From positions 68,679,356 through 68,743,355 of the forward strand of contig CM037865.1 in NCBI GenBank assembly GCA_021292105.1: a stretch of DNA of 64,000 nt, read 5' to 3'. Within the stretch, counting starts at the first letter, position 1; each line of letters starts with the position of its first letter. This DNA is from Anadara kagoshimensis. Taxonomy: Eukaryota; Mollusca; Bivalvia; Arcoida; Arcidae. Position numbers and translations under genes: made by a program. This document shows positions 1 through 14,100 of the stretch, piece by piece. The notes beneath the pieces are model-generated. The model was not told the DNA's origin, did no database searches, and worked only from the letters and a program-made list of their open reading frames with translations.

Positions 1-14
1 AGTCTCATTTCCAT

Positions 15-480
15 GAAAGAAGTTCACGTGTTTAACCAACTTTGCCAGATTCTAATTTTTCACTTTGTTTCGCACTTCATCAAATTGGCGCCATTTCCAT
101 CTTCTCCTTAACCTCATGGTAGAACAAAAGTAAAATTTTATTTCTATATTTACAATCTTTCAATTACGCGGAAACCTTGGACTTTTTTGTTTGGAAGGGA
201 AAAATCATTTTGTTGGAACAACTTTGATTTTGACGGACGTGAGGCTCTGCATTCTTTATCCAATTATCTTCGATATGACAGACGTGGAATTCCACCCACA
301 TTCGTTGACACTTCGAAAAGAGTTCTTGTGACGCCAAACTTAGCCACGTCGCGTGATCATCTCCATGAGGTTATGGGGATTGTTTTAATGATGTGTTTCA
401 TACAAAAAATAAAAATAATAAATTGTAAATATTTTAAAATAGTGGTTTGGACATCGATTGGTATGTTTGTTTCGGATTAT
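15..480 (+). repeat. Interrupted copy of dispersed repeat family R1
   Basis: The left piece (15-70) shares the stretch around 'gttcacgtgtttaac' and the right piece (about 441-475) shares 'ggattggtatgtttg'-type sequence with copies of the same family near 2.4, 13.1, 26.1, 36.1, 39.9 and 57.7 kb. About 370 bases that are absent from the other copies lie between the pieces. The ORF running through it is not convincing as a gene. Confidence 0.4.
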
Positions 481-599
481 GCCAAGCCCTGGACATGGTT
501 AAACATATGTTTGGTTGCTTTTTATTTTTGTATCATTAAATCTATGGTCAAAAACATTTTTCTGCGAACTGCCAAACAATAAAAAAACCGTCGATCCAA

Positions 600-2090
600 A
601 TCAAAGGTAGCATTTTAACCATTTCTAGAAACGTATATGGTTAAGTTCTGTTTACTGTTCATTTTCTTCAGTTACACACCTTATAGTATAAAAGTTTCAA
701 TACGTGTTCTATGTCATGTTATGAATTGTTGTGTATTCAACTACACACCTTTTATAAACAACTACTCCTGTATACCAGACCCTGTTTAATGGTAAAGGGC
801 ACGGTCAAGCGTAGATCAGATATATTTACATAGACACGGTTAAATTGTCCAATATATCTATAATCCAGAACATCCAACGGTCAAACAAAAATAAATATAT
901 TATAGAAGCAATCAAACTCGGCGGCTATCGGCATAAAAAATCAAGATTAATATCACGTCTTCTGGGATATATTGACAGGACCAAACCAAATACACATGTT
1001 TCAAGAACATATCTATATGAAACAGCAACAAGAATAAATACAATGCTAGCATTTAATTAACGATAGAATCAATCACACACAATTCATGACTATATGTCTT
1101 TTTGGTGAGACTGGATTGACAGACTGGTTTAATTAAAATCTTCTTAAAAAGGCGAAGATCGAAATACACTGTAATGTCTAATGCTAATGTAACAACGTGA
1201 AATGACTTGCTACTGAACAGTCATGTTTATCGGCATTGTGTACAGCCAGAAAACGCCGATAGACAGAGGATGTCAATTTTTTAAGTTGTTTTCGTATACA
1301 ATTGATATTACTCTAGAGATGAGATTCCTAGATTGAGTTTTATATAAAAAGTCACTTCATGTCAATATGTTCATGGTAAAATGATTGACGTCTTATCTAA
1401 TTGAAATTTAACAATATTGATAAATTGAATCAGCTTTTTATTAATCTTGATGTTAGATAGAAAAGTTATAACTTCATAAAAACAAGTTTCCTTCCAGAAT
1501 CCTTCAAAGAGCTTCAAGCTAGTGATTAGACTGTGTTCATCCTATAAACAGTAATCTTCGCTGACCGTGCAATATGAATATAATGTTACTTGGTGTATTT
1601 GTTACCGACATTTTAAACCACTCATGGATACTGTAAAAAAGTATTCGATATGTAGCTTTAAAAGAACATTCATAACATAGGTTTTGATGTTATTTATAGT
1701 GCAAAACGAAAAACACAAACTCTTAATGCGATAGTATGAATATCCAACAAGCACTACAGCACTTTAATATCACAAAAAAGCGTGTAAATATTTCAAATTT
1801 CATAGATGCTATTATCATAATTTAAACTTTTCGATCTAAAATAAAAACGTGCATATGTCATGAGCATGTGTCTTGCATGCATTATTCTTTGTTCTTGGTC
1901 ATATTATAATTGTTGGTCCAATGTTTGGTAAAAGCAGCGGGGACGTTTTTGAATAAAAATACTTTTTGCAATTGATTTGTTTTTTACTTTCACGATTACT
2001 GCTGGTAGTTTAACCCTGGTCGTTGGTCTTTTCTATATAATATTATACCAATGTGTTCAGTAAAACGTCAATATGAACAATTATTTATTG
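600..2090. other. Intergenic sequence, nothing recognised
   Basis: This stretch is AT-rich with only short chance ORFs. The motif 'ctacacacctt' (or close to it) occurs twice near 675 and 740. I see no splice-bounded coding segment, RNA gene or element ends. Confidence 0.4.
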
Positions 2091-2099
2091 CATACACTA

Positions 2100-2550
2100 G
2101 TGGTTAACTTACAATGCTAGGAACGTTCGGTCACCTGTTATGGAGTACACAACAGTTTATTAATAAGTTCATCAACTCTTCTTTTCTATACAGCAATGTA
2201 CCTGGTTCTCCTGGTCATGGGGTATATGTTTTGTCATTATATAACGATATGATAAAGTTTGTTCTTACTACCAGAACTTTATCCAATGAAGCAAGACACA
2301 TTTAGAATATAGCAACCCCAGGTTTGTCAAAGCCCTAAAATTATTATGGATGTCGATAAGCATGATGTCTCTATAACCGAAATTACCATTTAATCAGAAG
2401 GTGCTTACCTTTCCAGAACATCCGGCCTTATTTCCCTGGTGGAAGTTCATGTGTGTTACTTACTTTGCCAGTTTCAAAGTTTTAACTTCGCTTTGGGATT
2501 GTGCTTTGGACACAGATCGGTATGTTTGTGTTTTATTCAATTGCTTCCAG
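2100..2550 (+). repeat. Dispersed repeat R1, long copy
   Basis: It matches the segment 35,680-36,245 over several hundred bases. Shared blocks are a 'ctatacagcaatgtacctgg'-type stretch, a 'gtgatgtctct'-type stretch, and the right-hand core with 'cttacctttccagaacatcc' followed by 'gaagttcatgtg' and 'tttcaaagttttaac'. No coding capacity is evident, and the short ORFs here are repeat sequence. Confidence 0.55.
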
Positions 2551-2789
2551 TGGCTAGTGAAAGCAGGAGGTGCTTACTATTCCGAAGCATCTTCAAACGT
2601 AGTATAAAATGAAACATTAGGAATAACGTTTTGTGTTTTTCCTAATGCAATGCTATTAACTAGTTCTGAGTTTATGTAGATGTAATTCTTATTTTTTCAT
2701 GTTATTGGTGAAGCAAGAATATACAATACAGAAAACAACAAACTTTACATCAATCATCAAAATTGGATTTAATATGCAAACAATTGTGA

Positions 2790-3450
2790 TAAAATATTAT
2801 GTATAACAAATGATATGTTCTTAGAAGGGAAGGTCAAATAGTTCATAGAAGGAGCAAACCATTCATTGTAATACATGCAATCCACATTTGCCTTCATTCC
2901 AAAATATGTAATAAGCAGTGGACCATATCTACATTGTAGATCTGGACTGGAGGGGTTAAGGCACAAATAGCAGGTTGTGAAATCCTTGAACTGTGCACAG
3001 GACCGAAGCATTGTAATGGTCCAAAACACATTGACTCTTTCCCTTCCATTTTAAAAATAGCAACTCTAGGCTTCATAAGATTGGCATAGCAAGATCAAGC
3101 GATAGATATAATTGGTAATAAAACACCATTAGAATCACAAAACACTGTGACCAAGTATTTCCCAACTGATGGTTTGGTTTTAAATCTCTTAGTCAAATGT
3201 AAGATATGGTGCTTATATTGCATATACCCCAAAGGTTCTGGAATCCATAATCCATCACTAAATGTACATGGATTGTCTCTGGGCTCTAATTAAAACTGCA
3301 AGAAGCTCCCGCAACACTCCCACGTGAAATATCACGATCCCTAACAATGTCATCAATCTTAATTTGGTTATCATTCATTATGAGAGTTTCCACAAAAGAG
3401 ATCATTGTCTTCATGATGGAACCTGCTGGTCAACAAGATCATGGGCAAAC
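2790..3450 (-). pseudogene. Decayed mariner-family transposase
   Basis: Conceptual translation of the minus strand in several frames gives ordered matches to Tc1/mariner transposases of the mariner type. First comes a helix-turn-helix-like segment ending IDDIVRDRDISRGSV (about 3,410-3,315). Next is a catalytic-core segment resembling the mariner block before the second Asp, with KPSVGKYLVTVFCDSNGVLL (about 3,180-3,119). Then come HSSRISQPAI and a C-terminal piece with SPDL and a late EWF-like stretch (to about 2,790). The pieces lie in different frames with stops between them, so the gene is broken and non-functional. Terminal inverted repeats were not found. The family call rests on motif order read by eye. 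Confidence 0.65.
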
Positions 3451-4200
3451 TTCAAGTGAATATTTTAAATTGCCACCATTGAATAAACTGACTGGACTAT
3501 CATTCACTATTGTAGGTCATTTGCCTTAAGCACAATACTTTGATTTCTAAACATTGTTTTGATGTTCAGTAATTTTGAATGATTACGGAACCATTGAAAT
3601 ATTTGTGACAATTCACAAATGAGGTATTTAAAGTATTTATATGTTTAAATTGTTGTTAGGTTTAGTTAAATCGAGTGTTCTATGAACTCTTTGGCTCACC
3701 CTCATGTACACTGATACATGTATAAATCATTAGTAAGGACACTTGAAATTCCTTAGTAAATTATCTATATAACATAGTTTTTACATCACAGATGTAGAAA
3801 TATTAAACAGCAAGTGTTTGTTATCTAAAACTTACATAATAAAATTTGTGCAATCACCATCTTTAATAGTTCATTATTATAAATTATCACAAGTGATTTA
3901 TCAAAATGCCCAGATTGGTATAAGACATAAAATAATTTCACTATTTTAATTCAAATAATTGCAAATTACCTCATGATCATATGACTTGATTTCTTTTATT
4001 TAAAACATCAGAAATGTTATTAAAATGAAATTAAAATGAAAATAATTTGATTCAAATTACAGGTAAATTTTGTAAAAATGTATCAAAAGAATATTATACA
4101 TGTATAATAATATATTGAACTTCATTCAATCATCCAAACTCATATGTAAGCATTAACACTGTGTTATTGTTGTAAATGAAATACAGAGTTCAAGCCTTCA
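3451..4200. other. Intergenic AT-rich sequence, nothing recognised
   Basis: No exon-like segments, element ends or RNA genes were seen between the transposase relic and the 3' region of the mannosidase gene. Confidence 0.35.
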
Positions 4201-4559
4201 AAAGTAACCCCCTTGCATATTTTTATTTGCATATATTCTAGATTACTGTTAATTGAGAAAATTTTAATAGAAACTACTTTACCATAATCTACTGTAATAA
4301 TTGTTTTATTATTAAGTTATAAAATATGTGAATACAAAAATCCAAAGTACAAATTGCACAATTATTTCTCAATTTTTTATAAAACCTTGCACCAACAAAT
4401 ATAATTAAAAAAATAAAAACTATTATATATAGTACTGAAAGCTTCTTTACAAACAGCTCTCAAAAATTGATAATAAATAACATAATCATTAACATGTTAT
4501 ATTTCCAATAAATTCTCTAAATTGCTTACTAGTTATAATCACAATATAAAGATTGATTG

Positions 4560-5002
4560 ATAATATCAGAACTATAACAGTTACACATGAACTAGATGAG
4601 ATAATCAGATTTCTGCAAACAGACTGATTATCTAAAACATATTTATCAGAACTCCCAACATTACACAGTGACACTAATTTTTGACTTGGACCAGCAAGTT
4701 TTAAAAGTTCATAGTCCTGTTGCCAACTTTCTATTCCAGTTTATTTAACTGACGGTAGCTGATCACTTCAAACTTTTCAATTGAAACTCTTACAGTACAC
4801 TTATTATTTAGACCAGATTAAATAAATTTCTATACTACTTTCAGAACAGATCAATCAGAAAATCTTACAGAAAACTGATAAACATTTTCCAAACAATCCT
4901 GCACAAATGTTAAGGTGTGTCGATCACATGGTAAGGGGTGTTGACCACATGTAACAGTGGCTAACCCAATTGACTATTGTAGGCTGATCTAGAGCAGATC
5001 AT
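4560..5002 (-). other. MAN2C1: MAN2C1 3' UTR with candidate poly(A) signal
   Basis: This is sequence downstream of the MAN2C1 stop on the minus strand. An AATAAA (plus-strand tttatt, 4740-4745) lies about 260 bases after the stop and is the first plausible polyadenylation signal. The segment 4,749-4,812 resembles 4,984-5,042, the end of the coding sequence plus the first UTR bases, including a shared 'cagtac' and a terminal 'gattaa' block. A weaker third resemblance lies near 4,610-4,655. The 3' end was not determined. Confidence 0.4.
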
Positions 5003-5129
5003 TCAAAACTCTAACAGTACGCTGACTATCTGGAACGGATTAATGTCAAATGTGATGTAGTTTTCCATAACAGATATATCAACATGCATGACTTCACCTT
5101 CTTCTGTCAATTTTTCCAGTCCATTGCAG
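5003..5129 (-). CDS. MAN2C1: MAN2C1 exon 29 (terminal)
   Basis: Encodes [15 protein letters not shown] then TGA (5003-5005), matching the C-terminal SPFQVLSLLL strand of the family. Confidence 0.9.
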
Positions 5130-8100
5130 CTAAAATCAAATAAAAAAACGTTTAAACAAATAAAACCAATTGATATATACTAGTCACTTGACTTCAGATG
5201 CATGATTAAATGTCACAGTTAATACAATTAGGTATGACAATATGGAGCTAAATATTCCTAATCTAGGACAAAACTTATTGAATGCATGACCAGATTATCT
5301 ATGACTACCATTGCCTTAGTGAGAATTTATTGGTTTTTTTTCCTGATTTTCTATATCAACATAAGATGATAAAACTGACAATGTCAATAATGAGAGTAAA
5401 TAACTACATATTTTCATGCCACTACTGTATTATTAATTTCAATATTACATTTCTCTTTAATATCTGACAATGTACTATAAATGCTGGTACTCTCCTCATG
5501 TTCCTACTAAATAATTGTCTAGATTTAGAATGTTATTATAATACTTGTATTTGCATAGTCCAGTTAATTGCATTAAATTCCCTGACAATCATGTTATGCA
5601 ATTAAGTGGAATCAACTGTATTTGTGTTAACTTAAGCAGTACACTGTTGAGAAATGGTAACCATGGTCCTGCAAGACTTGTATCTGTTTAACCCAGAAAG
5701 TGAGATTTCTCATTCTTACATGGATAAACTCTTAATTCCTTATTTTATAATCAACTGTAATGCCTTACTTTGTAATTTTAAATTTTCCATAAAACATGAC
5801 CAGTGGAAAGATTGTAGATGGTGTAAAAGCAACAAAACAAAGTTATTGATTCTATAATTCCAATATTAACATTTAAAACACATTCAAAAATTCTAAATCT
5901 TAGAGGAATGGCTGTCATTACCCTGCAACATAAGTTCAGTCTCACAGTGATATGATATAACTGTTTTTTAATTATGACATCACTCGAGCTCACAGGGCAT
6001 GTGTCATTAGTACATGTATGTGTATCTTGTATATAACCCTATCTGTTATGGCAGATACTGTTCTCATGACATTATGACCTTGAAAGACATTTTGAGTAAC
6101 ATTGCCATTATATTTACAAAATATTGAGATATCAAAATGGCTTATAGGCACCTCCTCTTGAGATAAACTAACTTTATTTGTTAAAGAATATGTGTATCCA
6201 GTTTAATATGAATGGAACAGGATGTAAGTTGGTAAACAGAAAAGAAGATAGAGGGGTGAACCCACAGGTGGGTGTACAGACAGAATTATTTTAAAACTGA
6301 CATATAAAAAATAAGTTGAAATTACCTGCTGGCTGTTTTGAATGGCAGATTGATTGTCACGTTAACTGATGTGCCACCACCATAACATTCATAGAGACGT
6401 AACACTAAGGCATTGTCTCTGTCTTCATGCTGAAATAATGATGATTATCATTGGAAATTAGTCTCATTCAAAACCCTAAAGTATTAGAATGTCATTATAT
6501 AAACTCTCAGTAAAGCTGATCTAAATCTTTTGTGAATGTGCCTGTCTGCTACTCCAGATTTAAGTGCAGTGAAATGACATAATTCAACATATACTGACTT
6601 GACTATACTGTTGACTATATAAGCAAATCTGAAGAAGAGGTAATCATGATGCTCTGAAAACGCATAATTAAAACTTTATAAATTAAAATTCATTGTACTA
6701 ATGTCTTAGCTGCTGGCAGATGTATGCTCTATTTCATTCCAGTTGCAACATGTTCAAATTTTAACTGATTTATTAAAGGTAAATAAAAATTTGAAATATT
6801 TTGCCCAAAAAGGTTTTGTTGCCCATACCATGTGAAACCCCTAACATTTGTGTTGAATGATTATTTCCAATGGATTTTTAATCATATCAGTTAATTTTAT
6901 CTCGAAAAAATGATGTTATGCTGGGAATTTGTAGCATAAACATTTCCAAAATCTTTTCACACAAATGTTAAGGTGTAATAATCATGTGGTACAGCTACGG
7001 ACCCCATTGTAAGTAAAGCTACCATTTTGAATTTAAGTACAAATAGTTTACGTTGACATTATGAGCTCACAAATAAAATGCTTCAGTTCATGTCACAAGC
7101 CATTAATGTACATCTAGATATGATGGTATTCAGAACAAACTGACATCAGTTAAAAAACTATTATGCTATTTTCGTTTACACATAGTCAGAGTTTTAGCTA
7201 TATAAAGTGTAATGTTACTCAGAAATCATAAAATCAATCTGATTTACATGTTACATAGTCGGACATAATCAAGATAATGAAATAAATGTCCTGACCTTTT
7301 TTACTGTCTCCAGGATAACTTGTGATGTATCAACTATAAAGTAACTTTGTGTATCTGGTAATGGATTGCTTAGTGGTATTTTACTCAAGTATAATGGTGA
7401 ATTTAGATTGTAGGCTTCTTCAATAACTCTGGCTTCCTGGAAACTACCTACAACAGAAAGTAATGGTGACAAAGGATGGAGATTAAATGATAACAAGTAA
7501 ATTCAGTGAATTAAGATCCCCCGCCAGCAGGTCCTTTTTTGTGAATTGCACTTGTGTTCAAAGGTCAATAACTCCTAGTAAAATAAGCAAACCAACTTGG
7601 GTTCATGATATGCACATCTCCGATTAATGTTGATGTTTTGCACCAAGTTTCATGAAAAAGTGCTTCATAGTTTTGGAGAATTTGCAGAAAGAATTTTAGA
7701 CAGAAGGATGGATGGATGGAAACTCGATTTTAATATCTCCCTCTTTCTTAGAAAGGCGGGGGATATAGAAAGAAATCATAGTGTACCGACTGTATTACCT
7801 GACTTTTCCATGTGTGATGTATAAGACATACAAATGTATTATATCTATTAATAAACATTAATTAAGCCCTCACTTAATACTGTAAAAGGAGAAACATTTG
7901 CAAGGAAAAAATATTCACGATTATCACAGTGACTCTTCTACTGCAAATATATCTTCTTTAGCAAAAATTCTTATTTTCCTTGTTACACTTTTTCTATAGT
8001 CGATACTATGAAAAATTAAGAAGATCAAAACTGGGAATTTTGTCTTCCACTAATGTTTCTTCTTATACAGTGTAAGCAATTCCAAGAGAGGTCTTGGCAA

Positions 8101-11100
8101 ATGTAATTTTATGGTAGTTCTCCAGTTTGAATCCAATCAGACAAAGCTCTTGCATGGCATTTAAATACACAGAAACCAATTAAGAGGGATAGCGAAAAAC
8201 AAAAAACATGAAAAAAATGACACCTATTACATACATGGATGAATAACAGTTCCAGTTTTTGAGACTAGACTGAAATTCTAACCAGCCTGACTCAAAATTT
8301 CAATGTTTCTAAAAGAACATAATAAACATGATAAAAGAATGAACAAAATTGTAGTCCTACTAAAAATCACTAATTTTGTTGGTGGCTTAGCTAGCTTAAA
8401 TATCAAAACCCTGAATGTAGGACTGCTTTTTTGACGAAATCAAAAATTCTAAAGTGACAGTTAACACAGAAATTGTATGGGGAGTGTTCAAATCAAAAAC
8501 AAACATACTAATCCATGTCCGAATCATAATCCAGAAGCAAAGTAAAAACTTTGGAACTGACAAGTTAGGTTAGACACATGAACTTTCACCAGGGAAGTGA
8601 GGCCGGGTGCTCCGGAAAGGTAAGCACCTCCTGTTTAGCTAGCTACACCCGTCACGTGTGTAATCAAAATTGTGTGAAAGGAACATGGAACTATGAGACG
8701 TCAAATATATCCAGGGCAATCAAAATAAGGTCAAAATTGTCAACCAGTCCTTGTCTTGATAACTTCAGAATTTTGTTGTGGTATATTGAAAATTATTAAA
8801 AAAGTAACAAATCCTTCCCAAAAGTTGCCAGTCTTGGACTGTGCCCTGGCTGTTAAACACAAGTAAATAACGTAGTAAACACTAATTTAAAATGTGTCAA
8901 ACATGTTTATGATAATTGTTTTTGGTTTCTACTCTCCTCTGGGAAATACAGAAAAGGTAATAAGTTGATTTTACTATCTAGATCAATCAAGTTTCCACCT
9001 TTTATGGGTAGAGCAGTAAAAAGAAACTGTAAAATCAAAATACAGTTTAGGAACACCTTCTTATCTGTATATATACACCTCTGTGAGATATACCAGATCC
9101 CTTCACTCAGAGGGCGAGTTTTTAATATGTTTTCTGTAACTCTAGGCACCTCTCTGAGATATACCAGATCCCTTCACTCAGAGGGCGAGTTTTTAATATG
9201 TTTTCTGTAACTCTAGGCACCTCTCTGAGATATACCAGATCCCTTCACTCAGACGGTGAGTTTTTAATATGTTTTCTGTAACTCTAGGCACCTCTCTGAG
9301 ATATACCAGATCCCTTCACTCAGACGGTGAGTTTTTAATATGTTTTCTGTAACTCTAGGCACCTCTCTGAGATATACCAGATCCCTTCACTCAGACGGTG
9401 AGTTTTTAATATGTTTTCTGTAACTCTAGGCACCTCTCTGAGATATACCAGATCCCTTCACTCCGACGGTGAGTTTTTAATATGTTTTCTGTAACTCTAG
9501 GCACCTCTCTGAGATATACCAGATCCCTTCACTCAGACGGTGAGTTTTTAATATGTTTTCTGTAACTCTAGTCACCTCTCTGAGATATACCAGATCCCTT
9601 CACTCAGACGGTGAGTTTTTAATATGTTTTCTGTAACTCTAGGCACCTCTCTGAGATATACCAGATCCCTTCACTCAGACGGTGAGTTTTTAATATGTTT
9701 TCTGTAACTCTAGGCACCTCTCTGAGATATACCAGATCCCTTCACTCAGACGGCGAGTTTTTAATATGTTTTCTGTAACTCTAGGCACCTCTCTGAGATA
9801 TACCAGATCCCTTCACTCAGACGGCGAGTTTTTAATATGTTTTCTGTAACTCTAGGCACCTCTCTGAGATACACCAGATCCCTTCACTCAGACAGTGAGT
9901 TTTTAATATGTTTTCTGTAACTCTAGGCACCTCTCTGAGATATACCAGATCCCTTCACTCAGACGGTGAGTTTTTAATATGTTTTCTGTAACTCTAGGCA
10001 CCTCTCTGAGATATACCAGATCCCTTCACTCAGACGGTGAGTTTTTAATATGTTTTCTGTAACTCTAGGCACCTCTCTGAGATATACCGGATCCCTTCAC
10101 TCAGACGGTGAGTTTTTAATATGTTTTCTGTAACTCTAGGCACCTCTCTGAGATATACCAGATCCCTTCACTCAGACGGTGAGTTTTTAATATGTTTTCT
10201 GTAACTCTAGGCACCTCTCTGAGATATACCAGATCCCTTCACTCAGACGGTGAGTTTTTAATATGTTTTCTGTAACTCTAGGCACCTCTCTGAGATATAC
10301 CAGATCCCTTCACTCAGACGGTGAGTTTTTAATATGTTTTCTGTAACTCTGGGGATAATATCATCATTAAAACCCCATCAAGACAAAATGATTGATACTT
10401 TAGTATGATGTGGCACATATAATGATCACCGACCCTATCAATCCACGCTAATCTACGAGCTACCAGCTACGATTTACAGGCAAATTGACAGATAATTACA
10501 CAATACTCAGTAAATAGAAATCAGTAAAATAATCAAAATGGCCCTTAATGTTTGCTTTAAACAAATTAAAACAGATTATATGTATTGATATGAAAAATAA
10601 AATATTGAAATTGTCGTGATCTCAATACATTTATTTTAGATCAAATAAGTTAATTTCAATTTAAAAATTAACCCTTAAGTTGAATGAGAAATAAGTTATA
10701 ATGATTGGTCATATCTTACTCTTAACAGAAATCCATTAGGCATTACTATAACAGTAATTCCTGCTACAATGAACAACTCTTCCATTTAATATTTGTGGGG
10801 TTAAACTTCAAGGTTTTATAATTTAATGATTTATTTTATGAAAATAAATTCTGTTTGGGCCTAATTAGTAAAAATGGTTGACATTTAATTTATTCATATT
10901 TACTAACTAATGAAAAAAGTAAAATTTACCACATTGTAGCAATATTATAAAATTAAATCAAGGTTTTACTGCAGTTAAGAAAATCCTAGTTTTTTTATGG
11001 GGTGTACATGGCCAAGTTGTACTGTCACTGGCTTTTGAAGTCACTAAGGATTGTGGGTTTGATCCTCACTCGGGACTTAGAATTTTTTTTAGATCCGTAA

Positions 11101-14100
11101 AAAGCTACCATAAATACTAGTATAGTCTTCCAAATGAGACTCAATCCAAGGTCCAATGTCTCACCTATGTAGAGTTCGAAAGAGTTGTCCACTTGTGACT
11201 GCTATAGAGGACACTTACAACTAAAAAGCCATTGAAACAGACTGAGCAAAGTAAGATACATATCTTTTATTTTGTGAAAAATAAGGTTTATTCTGTCTAT
11301 ATCTGCTTAGACTGGTCTGATAAAGGATTGAAATACCAGTCTAAAGAACACATCACATCATTCAACTTTTAAGAATAAGTGACAGTTTTTACAGTTAGAC
11401 CTTACAATCACCAGAGGCTAAGCCTGAACACATTCACGGCATAGCAGTAGTGATGGACCCAGTTATTTGAAGCTTGATTAGTTTAATGAATGATTAGCAG
11501 AAATTTATAACATTAAAAAAATCAAAATATCATTATCTAATTGGTAGTTTTATTGCTGTAATTTGACAGAATTAGTTTTCAACACTTCGCCTTTAAGTCC
11601 ACAATATATCTGAAATTATGCAAAATTTAAATTTTGACTAATCAATTGATTGAACTAATCAGGCTCCGAACATCTGATCCCTGGTAGTTATGAATTTTGG
11701 CAAATGTGTTTTAGCTGCTAATATCGCAACATAAGCGACATAGTCTTGACAAGACTGTAAGACTGTAAGACTCAAAATGAATCAATAAACAGAGGAATGA
11801 CAGGCAAGGACAGTGTTTACTTGTTGTTATTCCCGATCGTGTAACTTGTGAATGACCCAACTGTACTTTTAGATACACCAGGTATTAATCAGGCTGTTAA
11901 GTATGCAAAAATATTCTGTAGCCTTGAAGTAATGTACTGTAACATTACAGAAATGTTTTATCTTTTTACTTTATCTTATAATATTTTGCCACCTTTTAAT
12001 ACCAGAATAGCGTGACTGCCATTAACACATTACTGTTTTGTTGAATTCCAGGACAATAAATTGATATCAGAGTTATTAAATTATGCTATCACATTCAGAT
12101 GGTAACACTTCTATCTTGCTTAAGACTCAGTAAATTACATCAAATGTTTTATCAGACTTGGCAGATTCAGGACATATTTTATATTCAAAACACTCTTTGT
12201 GTAAAATAATAAATTAAAATTATTCTAACTTGACAGCATGACAAAATTAATTTCCCCAGTGTTTACAATACTGACTTTTTTATTGAACATTTTTCTAATT
12301 TGTCACAGAACTTCATGTAAAAACATCTAAAAATGATACAATCAGATAAAAAACAAGTTTGGTCTTATATCAATATAAGTAAGATGAAAAAAGAAGTTTT
12401 AAAAAAATAATTAAAAGAAATTACTAGCCGGTTAAAAAAGTTTAAAATAAAAGGGAAAACATTAAAAGGAAATATAGAAAAGCTGTAATTTCCCTTGTGT
12501 TTTGAATGATTTTCCTTACTGATAATTTACCATTTTGTTCTAAAGCTATCTACAATAAGTCTAGATCTATCAAAAGAGGTCACTGTGACCTTTAAAATAA
12601 ACAATAGGCCCAAGAGGTACTTGCTCACCTGACTTAAATACAACAAACAAATTGAGTGAATTTGGATATCCTGCAAATGAGTTCTTTTTTTTGTGATTTG
12701 CCCAAGTTTGCAATAACTCCAAGAAAAATAGGTACACCAACTCAAGTTAACAATCAATGGTGAAACTTTGTACCAAGTTTGGTGACATAGTGCTTCCTAG
12801 TTTTGGAGAATTAGCAAAGACAAGTATTTCAGAAGGACAGATGGAAACTCAAATTTAATATTCCCCTCTTTCTTTGAAAGGTGTCAAATAAAAATCAGTT
12901 GACTTTAATTGACCCTTAAAATACTGATAATTGATTTATTTTTCAGTTTGAATAAGCTTCAGCAAAATCATGTTAATGTTGATCACCACATTATTGAAAG
13001 TTCCAAAGACAAATTCATTCTTTATGTACGAGAGTTACTGTGAATCAACAATTTTCACATCAGTTTAATTTTCTTAAGAATCATGATTTTAAAATATTCA
13101 CATACATGTACTTTTATTTTTGTAGCTAAACAGGAGGTGCTTATCCTTCCGGAGCAACCATCCTCACTTCCCTGATGGGAGTTCACATGTCTAACCTAAT
13201 TTGTCAGTTTCAAAGTTTTTACTTTGCTTCTGGATTGCGATTTGGACATGGATTAGTATGTTTGTTTTTGATTTGGTACCATCATATGATAGTTAGTGCA
13301 AATGGAAGGGAATTATCCTATATTAAACATATTCATGAATGTCTAAGTCTAATGTCATGTTACTCTTGCAAATTTACACGTAAAACAAAACTAATGAAAA
13401 AATTCCAGACTTACAGTAATAAACATTTTATAGGAATGAAATTAATTTTTCTTTTTGTGATGGAAGTATGAAAGAATTGAACATTGTACACACTGAATAA
13501 TTCGTGTAACGAGTTATTTTATGTGTGCAAATTGTCCAATTCTTTCATAATTCCATAACAAAATGAAAAATTTATTTCATTTCTTAGAATTTTTGGAAAT
13601 TTTTCAACAACAAATTAACAATTTAAACAACAATATAACCATAGAAAGTAAAACAAAAATAGCAACGTTATGGCATAAGAATTCAAATGCATCTGTATGT
13701 CATCCATAATGAGATGACGTCATTGATAGCCAATCCGTTCATCCAAACGTAACAGAAAAATCTGACCAATCAAAATGCTTTTAACAAATGAGAATTGAAT
13801 TATAACAGAAAGAATTAAAGCATAACTGACAATGGAAGGTATCATATAATTACCTCACCACTATATGTGGCATGGTATAAAAACGAATATAGATTGTCAG
13901 CTGAAGATGGTTGTTTTCTTTCCTTTTTACTTATTACATGCCATGCGAAGGAACTACTGCCAAAGAGATGTGGTAAATATCTCAGTAATTCAAATAATCA
14001 ATAACCTGTACCTTGGCGAAACAACATTTTTTAACACATATCAGATCAACACTTTTTACATAACCAGCATAAAACAGATAAAATGTGTGTTATCAAAAAG

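Noticed and set aside
187-582. 131-codon ORF near the left edge
   Set aside because: It overlaps an interrupted R1 repeat copy and has no coding character.
9072-10352. CRISPR-like or real exon array
   Set aside because: The units are contiguous with no unique spacers, in a eukaryotic intron, and the implied intron is 32 bases. Kept only as a curiosity.
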